64,000 nucleotides of DNA, taken from assembly GCF_046630445.1 (NCBI RefSeq), contig NC_092333.1:713449001-713513000 (forward strand), in the 5' to 3' direction. Positions within the stretch are counted from its first letter, which is position 1; each line of letters opens with the position of its first letter. Positions 1 to 11,665 of the stretch are shown piece by piece. This stretch comes from Rutidosis leptorrhynchoides (taxonomy: Eukaryota > Streptophyta > Magnoliopsida > Asterales > Asteraceae). Position numbers and translations under genes: made by a program. The notes beneath the pieces were generated by a model. That model had not been told where the DNA came from, searched no databases, and was given only the letters and a program-made list of their open reading frames with translations.

Positions 1-408
1 CGGGGTATGGCTAAGTATTTTGAGGAGTTATTTGAATTGGCTCGGGGTTTTGACCCGGAGGTTCCAAGGAAGAGTGATTTCACTTTTTCAAAGAGAAAGT
101 TTGAAGATTCGAGTCATTCGAATTTTTCAAATAAAAAGAACAAGAAAGGCTCCGAGAGCGTTAATAGTGTGAAGAAGGGTACTTCCGGGGGTTTCGGACC
201 CACGTGTTATAATTGTAACCAAAGAGGGCACATGGCCCGTGATTGCACCAAGACGTCGACCAAAGTCACTTGCTTTAATTGTGGTAAAGAGGGGCACAAG
301 AGGCCGGAATGTCCCGATTTGAATAATGATCATACTAAGAAGTTAGAGAAGGCGGCGGGCACGGCTAGGGGTCGCAACTACTTGATGACCAATGACGAAG
401 CCAAATAA
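1..408 (+). pseudogene. Tekay-1 gag, C-terminal part with two zinc knuckles
   Basis: This is the end of the retrotransposon nucleocapsid, which binds element RNA inside the virus-like particle. Two CCHC knuckles are visible: CYNCNQRGHMARDC (about nt 208-249) and CFNCGKEGHKRPEC (about nt 271-312). A basic Lys/Ser linker precedes them. The frame is open from base 1, so the true start lies upstream. TAA at 406-408 ends it; the sister copy Tekay-2 reads CAA at this point (in CCAAGCAATCC), so this is a C-to-T nonsense change. The protease continues in the same frame after it, so gag and pol were one reading frame. Confidence 0.85.
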
Positions 409-3369
409 TCCAACGAAGTTGTCTCAGGTACTTTTATGGTTAACTCTAATCCGGCAAGGATTTTATTTGATAGCGGTGCAAATTTTTCGTTTGTGTCTCC
501 AAAATTTGTGCCTAAACTTGATAGACCGTTGGCTAAGTTAAGTCGTCCGGTAGAAGTCGAAATAGCGTACGGCAAGATGGTGCTAGTGGTTGATGTGTGT
601 AAAAATTGTGATGTTGTTTTTGGTGCCGAAAACTTTAAAATTGATCTTATCCCTATGACCTTGGGTGACTTTGATATTATTGTGGGCATGGATTGGCTCG
701 ATCATAATAGAGCCAATATTGCATGCCATGAGAAGTTTATTCGTGTGAAGACCCCTAGTGGGGGAGAGTTAATTATTCACGGCGATAAGCGAAGAAGACT
801 TGTGCCGATATGTTCTTTTGCACGAGCACGTCGTTTTCTTGTTAGTGGTGGCATGACTTTTCTTGCCCATGTTGTTGATACTCGTGATGAGCCACCACCC
901 ATTCGTGAAATTCCGGTGGTTAGTGAATTCGAAGACGTTTTTCCGGACGAGTTACCGGGTGTTCCGGCGGAAAGACAAGTAGAATTTTACATTGAGTTGG
1001 TTCCGGGAGCTACTCCCATTGCTAAAACTCCTTATCGTTTAGAGCCGACGGAAATGCAAGAGTTGTTAAATCAAACCCAACAGCTACTTGAAAAGGGTTT
1101 TATCCGACTGAGTGCTTCGCCATGGGGCGCTCCGGTTTTATTCGTGAAAAAGAAGGATGGTAGTATGCGGATGTGCATCGACTATAGGGAGTTGAATAAA
1201 GTGACGATCAAAAATCGTTATCCATTGCCTAGGATTGACGATTTATTTGACCAACTCCAAGGTGCGACGTATTTCTCAAAGATTGACCTACGGTCCGGCT
1301 ATCACCAAATGAGGGTCCGTGAGGAAGATATTGAGAAAACGGCTTTTCGAACGCGTTATGGGCATTTTGAGTTTGTAGTTATGCCTTTTGGTCTTACGAA
1401 TGCACCGGCGGCATTCATGGATCTTATGAACCGAGTATGCCAACCTATGTTGGACAAGTCGGTAATTGTGTTCATTGATGACATACTTGTCTACTCGAAA
1501 AGTATGAACGAACATGAACGCCATTTGCGCGAAGTTTTGAAGACGTTACGAAAGGAGAAGTTGTATGCTAAGTTCTCCAAATGTGAATTTTGGCTAAGGG
1601 AAGTTCAATTCCTTGGCCACATTGTGAACAAAGACGGCATTCAAGTGGATCAGGGGAAGATAGAGACGGTGAAGAGTTGGAGACAACCGACTATTCCTAC
1701 GGAGGTCCGAAATTTTCTCGGATTGGCCGGTTATTATCGTCGGTTTATCCAAGACTTTTCTAAGATCGCTTCTTCATTGACGAAATTGACGAGGAAGAAC
1801 GCGAGGTTTGTTTGGGAGAACGAGCAAGAAGTTGCTTTTCAATTGTTAAAGGAGAAGTTATGTCAAGCTCCGGTGTTAGTTTTGCCGGAAGGGGTGGAAG
1901 ACATGACGGTTTATTGTGATGCCTCGTTAATTGGACTCGGGTGTGTTCTAATGCAAAGAGGTAAAGTCATCGCTTATGCCTCTCGACAATTAAAGGAACA
2001 CGAGACGAGATATCCGACTCATGATCTTGAGTTGGCGGTGGTTGTGCATGCGTTGAAAATTTGGCGCCATTACTTGTATGGTGTCAAGAGTACGATTTAT
2101 TCGGATCATAAGAGTTTGAAACATCTCTTTAATCAACGAGATTTAAATTATCGTCAACGTAGGTGGATGGATGTGGTGAAAGATTATGATTGTGAAATAC
2201 TCTATCATCCGGGCAAGGCAAATGTGGTCGCGGATGCGTTAATTCGAAAGAGTCATCACCCGACGTTACGATTAGGATTGTTACGTATGATTATTACTAA
2301 CGATTTCCTTGAAAAACTTGGTGTGATTCAAATAGAGGCTTACGTGCACAACAAGCATGCGGAACGAATTGTGGGGCAATCGGAATTCATTACAATGGGT
2401 TCGCGTGGTTTGTTGTCTTTTCAAGGAAGAGTGTGGGTGCTTAAGATGGGTGATTATCGACAAGTGTTACTTGATGAAGCACATAAGTCAAAGTATTCCA
2501 TTCACCCAGGCGCGACGAAAATGTATCTTGATTTAAGGAAAGATTATTGGTGGCCGGGCATGAAACGTGATGTTATGAAGTATGTTGAGCAATGCGTCAC
2601 GTGTTTGCAAGTTAAAGCTGAGCACCAAAAGCCGTATGGTAAGTCACAACCATTAGAAATCCCGAAATGGAAATGGGAGCACATTACCATGGATTTCATC
2701 ACAAAGTTACCTAAAACGGCGAGAACCCAGTTTGATTCTATTTGGGTTATAGTTGATCGACTGACGAAGAGTGCTTTGTTTCTTCCCATTAAGGAAGTGA
2801 TATCGTCGGAGACCTTGGCTAAGTTGTTTATCAAGGAAGTCATCTCTCGACACGGTGTTCCTATATCTATTATTTCAGATCGAGATACTCGTTTTACATC
2901 TCGGTTTTGGGAAAAGTTTCATGAAGATATGGGTACACAATTGAAGTTGAGCACGGCGTATCATCCTCAAACGGACAGTCAAACCAAACGTACGAATCAA
3001 ACTTTGGAAGATATGTTACGAGCGTGCATTATTGATTTCGGTGGTAGTTGGGATGAGCATTTTCCTTTGGTGGAATTCTCGTACAATAATAGTTATCATA
3101 CTAGTATCGGGATGTCGCCATATGAGATGCTTTATGGGCGTAGATGTCGAACCCCGATTTGTTGGGGTGAAGTGGGACAAAAGGAAATCGGGAGTACCGA
3201 TTTGGTTTTAGAGACGAATAGCAAGATTGATATGATTCGAGAGCATTTGAAAAAGGCTCAAGATAGGCAAAAGTCGTATGCCGACAAACGAAGACGAACG
3301 ATCGAATTCCAAGAAGGTGACATGGTGATGATTAAGGTTTCGCCATGGAAAGGTATTATTCGATTTTGA
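409..3369 (+). pseudogene. Tekay-1 pol: protease, reverse transcriptase, RNase H, integrase
   Basis: A long open stretch (977 codons from the first ATG at 436) in the gag frame encodes the replication enzymes. The aspartic protease motif DSGA is at nt 469-480. RT follows, with [15 protein letters not shown] and the catalytic FIDD at about nt 1474-1485. RNase H has YCDAS, a central HDLELA and the closing [12 protein letters not shown]. The integrase has an HHCC finger, then the core with MDF and SDRD. The third catalytic residue is lost: codon 2986-2988 is AAA (Lys) in TDSQTKRT, where active elements have Glu (DGQSER), exactly 35 residues after the Asp at 2878. TGA at 3367-3369 truncates the frame (CGA in Tekay-2), a CpG-type change. 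The protein as encoded should not integrate. Confidence 0.9.
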
Positions 3370-3777
3370 AAACGGGGAAAGTTAGCTCCTAGGTTTATTG
3401 GACCATTTAAGGTTTTAGCTCGTGTTGGTGAAGTCGCGTATCGATTGGAATTACCCGAAGAGCTTGCGGGGATCCATAATACATTTCATGTTTCCCATCT
3501 CCGTAAGTGTCTTGCGGATGATTCATCTTGGGTGCCTTTAGATGAGATTGAGCTAAACAATAAGTTAGAGTATATTGAGGAGCCGATCACTATACTCGAT
3601 GAGAAGGTCAAGAGGTTGAGACATAAAGAGGTAAGGACTTTTAAAGTCCAATGGCGTCGTATTAAAGGTTCCGAATTTACTTGGGAGCTCGAAGAGTTCG
3701 TGTTGGTTTACCTTCCGGCTTGTCATGCGGCTTGGATCGCGAGGACGCGCTCCGATTCAAGTGGGGGAGAGTTGTAA
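3370..3777 (+). pseudogene. Tekay-1 pol C-terminus with chromodomain-like tail
   Basis: This continues the pol frame after the nonsense codon at 3367. It holds the integrase C-terminal part ([14 protein letters not shown] and [19 protein letters not shown]) and then a chromodomain-like module ([35 protein letters not shown]). In chromoviruses this tail is thought to steer integration to chromatin carrying particular histone marks. The frame ends at TAA 3775-3777, which overlaps the first bases of the 3' LTR. The coding end also contains the polypurine tract. Confidence 0.8.
3759..3772 (+). other. Polypurine tract of Tekay-1
   Basis: AAGTGGGGGAGAGT lies directly before the LTR start. The same tract precedes the 3' LTRs of Tekay-2 and the TR-GAG element. 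It primes plus-strand DNA synthesis. Confidence 0.85.
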
Positions 3778-5117
3778 CATCCCGTTTTTTCCGTACATAT
3801 GTAAAGGTACAAACTTAATTATTAGCATGATTATAACTTGTTCATTTATGTGATTATATGAGCCAAAGTGTTAGTTTATGAGTTAGTGCATGTATGTGTG
3901 TGTATATATATATATATATACACACACATATATATATTTGAGAATGCGTGCGTGAGCGTGTATATATATGTGTCACGATGGAGTTGAGTCGTGCGAGACT
4001 TAAGGTTGAAGCTTAGGCATGCATAGGAAGAGCGAATGAGGTGTGCTAGTTGTTTGAACCATCGTTTTGTGTTAAATTGTCGGAGTGACCAGGCCTAGGC
4101 AAACGCCGCGCCGCGACGGGCGGGACCGCGCCGCTACAAACAAAGCAAACCTGGATCAGAAAGTGGGTTAAGAAGGGTAGAATTTCCCTTTATGTGTCAC
4201 GCCGTGACGAATTGAGCCGCGCCGCGGCAGTCCTGCTGGACAGAATCCGGACTTAGCTCTTTTTAAGAGATTTTAAGGGGCAAAATGGTAAATTGACATG
4301 TAGATCTGATGGGAGCATTAAATCTCCACCACATATCCATTTAATTCATTTTCCTTTTATCTTTTCTTTCCATTTTCTCTCCCAAAACACAAAACCCACT
4401 TAGTTTAATCTTGAGATTTGAAGGTGAAGATTTGTGAATCGAACCTAGGAGCAAGAATTAAAGTTATTCTCCTTGTTGTTAGCTACAAGAGGATAGTCTT
4501 GGTAAGTTCTAACTTTATGTTTTAAGTTTTAATTGGTTAATGGCTAGGGTTTTGGTTACTAGAGATTTGTATGACCCATTTGAGGGTAAAATGGGTGAAT
4601 TTGGGTTGTGTTGTTGTAATGAAATCCTAATAGCCACAATCTAGGGTTTTGGCATTATAATTTGAGGTTGTAAGAGTCAAATGCTGTTGTTAGTCACTAA
4701 TGCACTTTAAGATTAATGAAAGAAGTGTTAATGTGTAAGTTTGACTTGATTGTGAGTCTAAGTAAAATAAAATGGGTCAAAATGTACTAGTTGACCTAAT
4801 TAGATGAAATGGGTATGGATTACCCTAAGTTTTGTGTTAATTGAAGTTAGTAGACTTTAATTCACTAGCCTTAGTGATTAAAGTCGAGTCTTGGCCATTT
4901 ATGGGCGGTTGTGTGTAGTTGAGTCATTTAATGCAAATTGGATCATTAAATGCTCAAGTGGGAGTATTGTGGTTAATCCCACTAGTTGTGAAATTGAATG
5001 TACACCTAATGATTTAGGTACATTGCGTTGAAGCTCGGAAGTGCTAAATCATCATCCTTGTGACAAGGTGAGTGGAGTAATTATACGTATGTGTATATAG
5101 CGTATTTATTTGTGAAT

Positions 5118-5335
5118 GTTATGGTATGAACCACCGAGCCGGTAGTGCCATAACATGTGTGGGTTAGGATGTGAACCACGAGCCGGTAGCATCGAGTGTG
5201 AACCACGAGCCGGTAGCACTATAAACTAAGATGTGAACCACGAGCCGGTAGCATCGAGTGTGAACCACGAGCCGGTAGCACTATAAACGAGTATGACTCA
5301 AACGCGTATGGTGTGAACCACGAGCCGGTAGCACC
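5118..5335 (+). repeat. Minisatellite inside the Tekay-1 LTR
   Basis: Imperfect tandem copies built around GAACCACGAGCCGGTAGCA with variable short spacers, about seven copies. The same unit occurs at the equivalent place in the Tekay-2 LTRs and in the 5' LTR of the TR-GAG element. Confidence 0.9.
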
Positions 5336-5383
5336 ATAGCGATATTGGTTAACCATATTGAGATTGTTGTTTTGTTTAGCATA

Positions 5384-5505
<122 letters not shown>

Positions 5506-7681
5506 ATTTGAGTATATGCTAATGAAGTGGTGTGATAATGTACGACTTGTTAGTGTTACGGGTATGTTGACATGCTATTTGAGTTACAAGTTCGTACGAG
5601 GTATTTGGTATTGTGATTGCAAATGGATAGGTTATATATATGTATGTATAATTGTTGCACTCACTAAGCATTGCTTACCCTCTCATTGTTTATCATTTTA
5701 TAGGTTTCGGCTTGGACAAGGGTAAGGGCATACGGTTGGATTATTTGTCTCCCATTTATGTTGACAGGGGGTGCTTTTGGTGTTAGCTTTTTGAAGTTAG
5801 CCTAACGTTTTGGGTAGTTTAGCCCCAAACCGTGCTCGAGTGTCGTTTGGATTATAAACTATCATTGTAGTGGGTCAAACTTGTATAAAACTTAATTAAT
5901 GGCCTTCGTGCCTTTTGTAAACATTTAAATTGATGTACGTTTAAATGGAACTTGTGGAATGGTTTACATATTTAATTGGCGCGTGAATGTGTATTATAAA
6001 AAAAAAAATTATCGTATGGAATACGGGTTGGGTTGTTTCAAAATTATAATATATTTGAAAGAAAGATGGATCTACACGATGAATCAATTCCATCATTAAA
6101 AGGAAGTAAAGTCTTCCGAAAAAGAAACGCCCTTCTTGATTTAGGTCAGGAAGTTGTCGTCCAGACCAGTTGTAGAGTCTACGAAAAACCTTGAAAAGTT
6201 TTCTCGAAAATCAGCTGGAAATTCACGGACCTCAGCATCAAACAGGGTCGTCAAGTGGTCAGACTTATCCTAACCATGAGAGGATCTGTCTAGTACAATA
6301 GGGGCACCGTGCAAATTAGCTTATAAGACTAATGAATCAGATCCCCAGAAAGGATAATCTCCTTAAAGATCAAAAATCAGCTTTTAAGACTGATATTACT
6401 CAATCCTTGAGATTGACCTTAAAGATTGAGAATTCAAACTCATGAAATTCGATGATATCTAAACTCGAGCTTGAACGAGAAAATATATTGATCAAAATTA
6501 CAAACCGATTTGTTTTCTGAAAACCCATTTTTAATGTGTTCATTACCATTGAACGTAAAATCCTAGGAATTCACCTGGAATTCATTAGGTCACCTGAACC
6601 AAATCGGGTGTCAACCGTAAGAATGGTGGTTGCATAGCATGGTCAAAGACAGGACCTTGTGTCAGACCGAAAAACTATAGGGTGATCTTTACTATTGCTC
6701 CTACAAAGGATAGTAATTGCATCCGACACGATATAGACCATAATTAAAAGCATGTCACGGGACATTGACTTAACAGTTGCTTGTTCAACGCTTTCCTTTA
6801 CAACCGGACGGTAGTTTACCGAAAGGTAATATACGGAGCAAATAAACTGGACGTGTTGCTTTCTCAATACAAGGTTAGCAAGTGGGTAACACAAAACCAT
6901 AAGTTTTGAGCTAAAATTTTCAAATCTGAAACCCACAAAAATATTTTGCAAACAGCGGTGAAGGGTTATTCCGGAAAACTTATCTAGGGTAAAAGCTAGA
7001 TTAAATTTTCAAAAGATCAAATGTTTTCATAAAGATCCAATTTCCTAACGGATCTAAATTTTCATAGTCATGTGGGACTGTAATACACAACGTTACTATC
7101 ATTGTTCATACCGCCGTATAGAAATCACTGATGTACAAAGTGTGAAGAATAAAGAAGTGATTCTAGTATTTTTATTTCAAGACTATATTGCTTGAGGACA
7201 AGCAATGCTTAAGTGTGAGAATATTTGATAATGTTAAAAACGAACATATATTTCATAGCATTATCCCTCAAGATAGACAAGCTTTTAGTTGCAATTGTTC
7301 TATTTACAAGTGATATTCGTTTAAATAATAAAAGGTGAAGACAAAAGACAGATTCGACGATTTGAAGACGCAAACAACCAAAAAGCTAAAAAGTACAAAG
7401 TACAATCAAAGTGGTTCAAATTATTGATGAGAAACGTCTCAAAATTACAAGAATACAAGACGCAAAACGCAAAGTACAAGATATTAAATAGTACGCAAGG
7501 ACGTTCGAAAATTCGGAACCGAGACATGAACCAACTTTCAGTGCGCGACAAAACGGACCAAAAATTACAAGTCAACTATGCATAATAATAAAATATAATA
7601 TATAATTAATTATATATATTATTATATAATATAATTTTACGCAGCCCACGTTTTGGATCTTTTATGTGAGCTGTATTTCAG

Positions 7682-7735
7682 ACCTCCGCACTCGCGGAGC
7701 TATGAGGAAGAAAACCTCCGCACTCGCGGAGCTTC
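7682..7735 (+). repeat. Two copies of a perfect GC-rich hairpin upstream of the TATA box
   Basis: CTCCGCACTCGCGGAG occurs twice: a 6-bp perfect stem (CTCCGC/GCGGAG) with an ACTC loop, in an otherwise AT-rich LTR. The TATA box lies about 20-70 bases downstream. Confidence 0.85.
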
Positions 7736-7751
7736 ACAGTAAAATGTGGGC

Positions 7752-7760
7752 CTATAAAAG
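7752..7760 (+). promoter_or_regulatory. TATA box of the Athila-like LTR
   Basis: CTATAAAAG within GGGCCTATAAAAGCC, about 530 bases into the LTR. It is the best TATA match in the LTR, so transcripts would start near 7785. Confidence 0.6.
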
Positions 7761-7815
7761 CCATCGAATTCTGCACGAAAAATACACATCTTTTTCTCTT
7801 CTCTATCTCTCAACG

Positions 7816-7816
<1 letters not shown>

Positions 7817-7874
<58 letters not shown>
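7817..7874 (+). repeat. (TA)n microsatellite in the Athila-like LTR
   Basis: Pure TA run just downstream of the inferred transcription start. Confidence 0.95.
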
Positions 7875-7879
<5 letters not shown>

Positions 7880-9115
7880 AATTTTAATTTTAATAATAAT
7901 AAGGGTATGTTAACGAATGTTGTAAGTGTGTAAGTCAAAATTCTGTCCGTATAACGCTAAGCTATTATTAATCATTGTAAGTTATGTTCAACCTTTTTAA
8001 ATTAATGTCTCGTAGCTAAGTTATTATTATTCTTATTTAAGCCGAAGTAATCGTGATGTTGGGCTAAATATTAAAGACGGGGTAATTGGGCTTTGTACCA
8101 TAATTGGGGTATGGACAAAAGAACGACACTTGTGGAAACTAGACTATGGGCTATTAATGGGCTTTATATTTTTTTAATTAAATGATAGTTTGTTAATTTA
8201 ATATAAAGATTTACAATTGGATGTACCTATAAATAACCACATACACTCGATCGGACAGGATGGGCGGGATATTTATAAGTACTAATAATCGTTCATTTAA
8301 CCGGACACGGGAATGGATTAATAGTCAATGGACTTATTAAAACAGGGGTGAATTATATACAAGAAAAATTGGTGTAATTATAGTTTAAGTCCCCAATTAG
8401 TTGGAATATTTGACTTCGGATATAAGGATAATTTGAGGAGGACACTCGCACTTTATATTTATGACTGATGGACTGTTATGGACAAAAACCAGATGGACAT
8501 ATTGAATAATCTAGGACAAAGGACAATTAACCCATGGTAATAAACTAAAATCAACACGTCAAACATCATGATTACGGAAGTTTAAATAAGCATAATTCCT
8601 TTATTTCATATTTAATTGCACTTTAATTATCGCACTTTAATTTATTATCATTTTAATTATTGCACTTTTTAATTATCGCAATTTTATTTATTGTCATTTT
8701 ATTTGTCGCACTTTAATTATTGTTATTTACGTTACGCTTTAAATTAAGTCTTTTATATATTTAATATTTTACATTAGGTTTTAACCGCGACTTAATTTTT
8801 TAAATCGACAAACCGGTCATTAAACGGTAAAAACCCCCCTTTTATAATAATAATACTACTTATATTTATATTTATATTTATACAAATATAGTTTTAAAAA
8901 TATAGCGTTAAACTTGGCTAGCTCCCTGTGGAACGAACCGGACTTACTAAAAACTACACTACTGTACGATTAGGTACACTGCCTATAAGTGTTGTAGTAA
9001 GGTTTAGGTATATCCACTCTATAAATAAATAAATAACTTGTGTAAAATTGTATCGTATTTAATAGTTTTTCATAATAAATATATAACTATTTCGTATACA
9101 CCTCTACGCACATCA

Positions 9116-9158
9116 GCTAACATATGTGCTAACATACGTGCTAATAGATAGTCTAACA
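9116..9158 (-). repeat. Truncated 3' LTR of the Copia element
   Basis: Reverse-strand TGTTAGACTATCTATTAGC and onward, matching the start of the intact LTR at 10923-11070 with a few changes. Only the first 43 of 148 bases remain. Confidence 0.85.
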
Positions 9159-9169
9159 TCCCCCCGCAG
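9159..9169 (-). other. Polypurine tract of the Copia element
   Basis: Reverse-strand CTGCGGGGGGA directly before the LTR start TGTTAGAC, at the end of the RNase H coding sequence. Confidence 0.8.
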
Positions 9170-9864
9170 TTGGAGCGGGAGTGCTGCGGACGCTCAAACT
9201 GGACGGAAAGTCATCAAGCAATGCATACGGGAGACCTTTGGTGAAGATGTCCGCAAACTGATCTCTCGAAGGCGCATGAAGAACTCATACCTGTCTCTGA
9301 GCAACCAAGTCTCTAACAAAGTGAATATCAATCTCGATGTGTTTGGTTCTCTGATGTTGAACCGGATTGGAGGACAGATAGACAAAGCTGACGTTGTCGC
9401 AGTAAACCCGAGTATAGCTGAAGTAAGGGGACAATGCAGCTCACGAAGAAGATTAGTAAAATGATCAAGAAAGATAATATAATATTTCAAATCACTAATA
9501 CTAGCAACAAGAGAAATCCATAAATCAGAATGAATAATATCAAAAGCAGAAGTAACATTAGAACTAGAAACAGAAAATAGAAGACGCACATGTTTGCCAA
9601 GCTGACATGCGTGACAAAACAAAGGAGACATAATTTTATTACACAAAATATCTTTATTAGAAATAATTTTACGAAGAACATCATGTTCGGGATGACCGAG
9701 ACGTTGATGCCAAGTAACGGGGCTAGCGAGAAGAGCATGTTGAGAAGAGTGAGGTGTGACGGGGTAAAATTCTCCGATACTATCACATCGGAGAAGAAGC
9801 TGGCTCGTAATCTTTCACTGAAAAAATAAAAGGTCGAACTCAACAGAAACAAGATTATCGCGTG
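9160..9864 (-). pseudogene. Copia pol remnant: GAG pre-integrase and integrase stump fused to RNase H
   Basis: Reverse-strand translation shows WHQRLGHPEHDVLRKII (nt 9718 to 9665), then the zinc-finger segment CHACQLGKHVRL and the start of the integrase core (FDIIHSDLW, KYYIIFLDHFTN). At about nt 9445-9460 the frame passes directly into RNase H (LLRELHCPLTSAI), removing most of integrase and all of RT. A frameshift near 9415 then moves RNase H to another frame, where YCDNVS, QRTKHIEIDIHFVRDLVA and FADIFTKGLP are readable. The protein cannot be functional. A deletion at a short shared sequence (roughly HFTN/LRN-like) is my inference. Confidence 0.85.
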
Positions 9865-9944
9865 TAAATTGAAAAATGGAAATTAGATTTTTAACTATGT
9901 TAGGAGTAACAAGGACATTATGTAAGTGAAGTGGTCGGTGGCGA

Positions 9945-10365
9945 TTAGCTATGGCCAGTATTGGTGACGGAAATGGTGCTACCGTCACCGAAAGCGACTG
10001 ACAGATATTTGCAATTATTAAAAAAAAGTACTCGGATTATTAATACAAGAGGTAAGATGAGTGGACACACCAATATCCATATTCCAACCAGAATCATTAG
10101 TACCATGAGGATAAGGCCCAAGCAAACCGGGTTGAGTAGAAATGAAAGCCTGAAAAGTTTGTTGTTGTTGTGGCCAAACATGAAAATAACTATCTAGTTG
10201 TTGATGTAGCCCAACATGGTGAGGAGCGAAACTGGCAGACCCAAACAAATGTGGCTCATAATTATTTGGTGGAAGCCCACTTGAGAACATGCTATAAATT
10301 TGTGGCACAATATTCTGATTTCTAGTACAATTAGAAAATAATCTAGTACCATATGTGTTTCTCAT
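9945..10365 (-). pseudogene. Copia gag end and protease start
   Basis: The reverse-strand frame from 10365 contains a Gln/Pro-rich gag tail and then GWNMDIGVSTHLTSCIN, the Copia protease entry. There the catalytic D-T/S-G is altered to DIG. A frame change near 10025 leads to NNCKYLSVAFGDGSTISV and VTNTGHS, the usual continuation. The N-terminal gag and its zinc knuckle are not recognisable between here and the primer site. Confidence 0.75.
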
Positions 10366-10908
10366 GGTCTTCTAGAAAGTGGATAAGTTGAGAAAAATTT
10401 GTCTTCAATTTTAAAAGGAAAGAACGACCGTTGTAGATCTCCATACACCAAAAACAATATTTAATTGATTTGTTTCTTTTATTACCTTTCCTTGCCACAA
10501 AACAAAAAATCAAAATAAACTACTAGTAGAATATATATCAAGAAAAGGAAGGTAGTCTGTGTTTTCTTTTCCGTACTTGCACGCAATGAAACTGATTTTT
10601 TTAACGGTTTATGGTACTTTGTATTAATATATGAGTGTGGGTTCGCTATGAAGATTTGTAGAGAAAAAAAGGTTGACGTAAATGTAGTAATATTCAAGGA
10701 CGATGCAAAAATAATATAAAAATAATGGTAAACGGTGGTTGCAAAAAGAATGCTAAATGGTTGTTTTTTTATGCAATCAAAGAGAAAGTAGAGACAATGA
10801 TAGAGATGTTTAATTTATGACGTAAGAAGAAAAAGAAGAATACATGGAAGATAAACAACGGCAACAGAAAAAAAGGTGATTAGGGTTTTGACTTATTTTT
10901 TGGCTCAT
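10366..10908 (-). other. Copia leader and missing-gag region
   Basis: About 540 bases between primer site and protease where gag should start. I find no conserved frame; the sequence is C/T-rich on the reverse strand and looks like leader plus deleted gag. Confidence 0.55.
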
Positions 10909-10922
10909 GAGTCATGATACCA
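10909..10922 (-). other. Primer-binding site of the Copia element
   Basis: Reverse-strand TGGTATCATGACTC directly after the LTR end TTTTAACA. It resembles the initiator-Met tRNA complement TGGTATCAGAGC with changes. Confidence 0.75.
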
Positions 10923-11070
10923 TGTTAAAAGAGGATTTTTATTATTTCTTGATGATCAAACGTAAATACAAAGCACATTTATATAGTCATAAACCCTACA
11001 AGAAAATATGGCATAAGCCCAACACAAGAAAGAAGATGGGCTAACATATGTGCTAATAGCTAGTCTAACA
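10923..11070 (-). repeat. 5' LTR of the Copia element (148 bp)
   Basis: Reverse strand begins TGTTAGACTAGC and ends CCTCTTTTAACA. A TATA box (CTATATAAATG) sits at about 10976-10986 on the reverse strand. Confidence 0.85.
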
Positions 11071-11545
11071 AAGAGAAGGATCGGGCTAAAAAATCTACGT
11101 CACTGCCATTTACACCGTAGATTTTACTTAATGCAAGATTGATTTGTAAACCGGAAATATCACCTAAACACTTAAGAATTCTATAATTTCTCTGATTTGT
11201 AAACCAAAAATATCACCAAAGCACTTAAGAATCCTCGCCAAATTTGAGGCATTTCTTCTAGACCATTATCTAAAGAATAGGACACATGCGCAAATTGTAA
11301 ATGAAAGAAATCAACTTTACCGGATCCAACCTTCACACTTTTAAAGAAACCTTCCTCTCTTGCTTGAGAAACCGCCAAACAAGGACTTCAACCACGATTA
11401 GGAAAAGAAAAGGTGAAAATAGATTGCCTTGACGTAGCCCCCTTTTCGCATGAAATTCCTCAGACTACCATTAATAAGGATAGAGTTATGTCCGAACCGT
11501 AAGCAACCCATTTGTCACCAAAATACTATAAATACTATCAATAAA
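11071..11545 (-). pseudogene. LINE reverse-transcriptase fragment, reverse strand
   Basis: Reverse-strand translation in shifting frames gives non-LTR RT signatures: an SLLMVV stretch, a corrupted RGLRQGDP region, then CLAVSQAREEGFFKSVKVGS and LQFAHVSYSL (the place of the FADD box, with Asp lost), and finally DISGLQINLALSKIYGVNG. It has several stops and frameshifts and a local duplication of about 45 bases (11150-11225). The Copia element at 9116-11070 interrupts it. Whether it continues beyond the forward LINE is not visible. Confidence 0.7.
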
Positions 11546-11665
11546 TTGCCTCCCTAGTGTGTTCCGCAAAACTCGGGGGATTATAGGCGATCTACGGCGC
11601 TTTTTTCAGGTGACGTTCTTTGACGATTATTCTCGCTTCTGGATTGATTTCGTTGGTGTCTGGTG
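11546..11665 (+). other. Leader of the forward LINE
   Basis: Non-coding bases before the ORF1 start. The exact 5' end of the LINE cannot be fixed. Confidence 0.45.

Larger units (their letters stand above)
6041..9115 (+). mobile_element. Athila/Tat-like Ty3/gypsy element, 3' part
   Basis: Bases 6041-7225 are a non-coding 3' internal region. It ends in CTTGAGGACAAGCAATGC followed by AAGTGTGAGAATATT, the typical polypurine region of Athila/Tat elements. The LTR follows (7226-9115). The 5' part of the element would lie beyond Tekay-1, outside the window. I see no coding sequence in 6041-7225; the reverse-strand frame at 6643-6951 looks like chance. Confidence 0.75.
7226..9115 (+). repeat. 3' LTR of the Athila-like element (1.89 kb)
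   Basis: Begins TGATAATGTT after the polypurine region and ends CTCTACGCACATCA. It has a promoter (TATA at 7753) and near its 3' end the segment CTCCCTGTGGAACGAACC, typical of Athila/Tat LTRs. The next bases, GCTAA (9116-9120), are the expected right TSD and lie inside a Copia LTR, so this element cut that LTR. Confidence 0.8.
9116..11070 (-). mobile_element. Deleted Ty1/copia element with very short LTRs, reverse strand
   Basis: On the reverse strand the order is 5' LTR (11070 to 10923), primer site, leader, gag end with protease, GAG pre-integrase, a stump of integrase fused to RNase H, polypurine tract and a 43-base piece of the 3' LTR. RT is missing, as is most of integrase. The 3' LTR is cut at 9115/9116 by the Athila-like element. 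AAGAG (11071-11075) would be the TSD on the 5' side; its partner is not in the window. Confidence 0.85.

Noticed and set aside
5118-5335. CRISPR-like look of regular repeats and spacers
   Set aside because: Spacers are short, similar to each other and vary in step with the repeat; this is a plant LTR minisatellite.
6643-7575. Two reverse-strand frames in the Athila-like element
   Set aside because: They run against the element strand, one crosses the LTR border, and neither has a domain.
9126-9464. A 112-codon forward frame
   Set aside because: It is the antisense of the Copia RNase H remnant.
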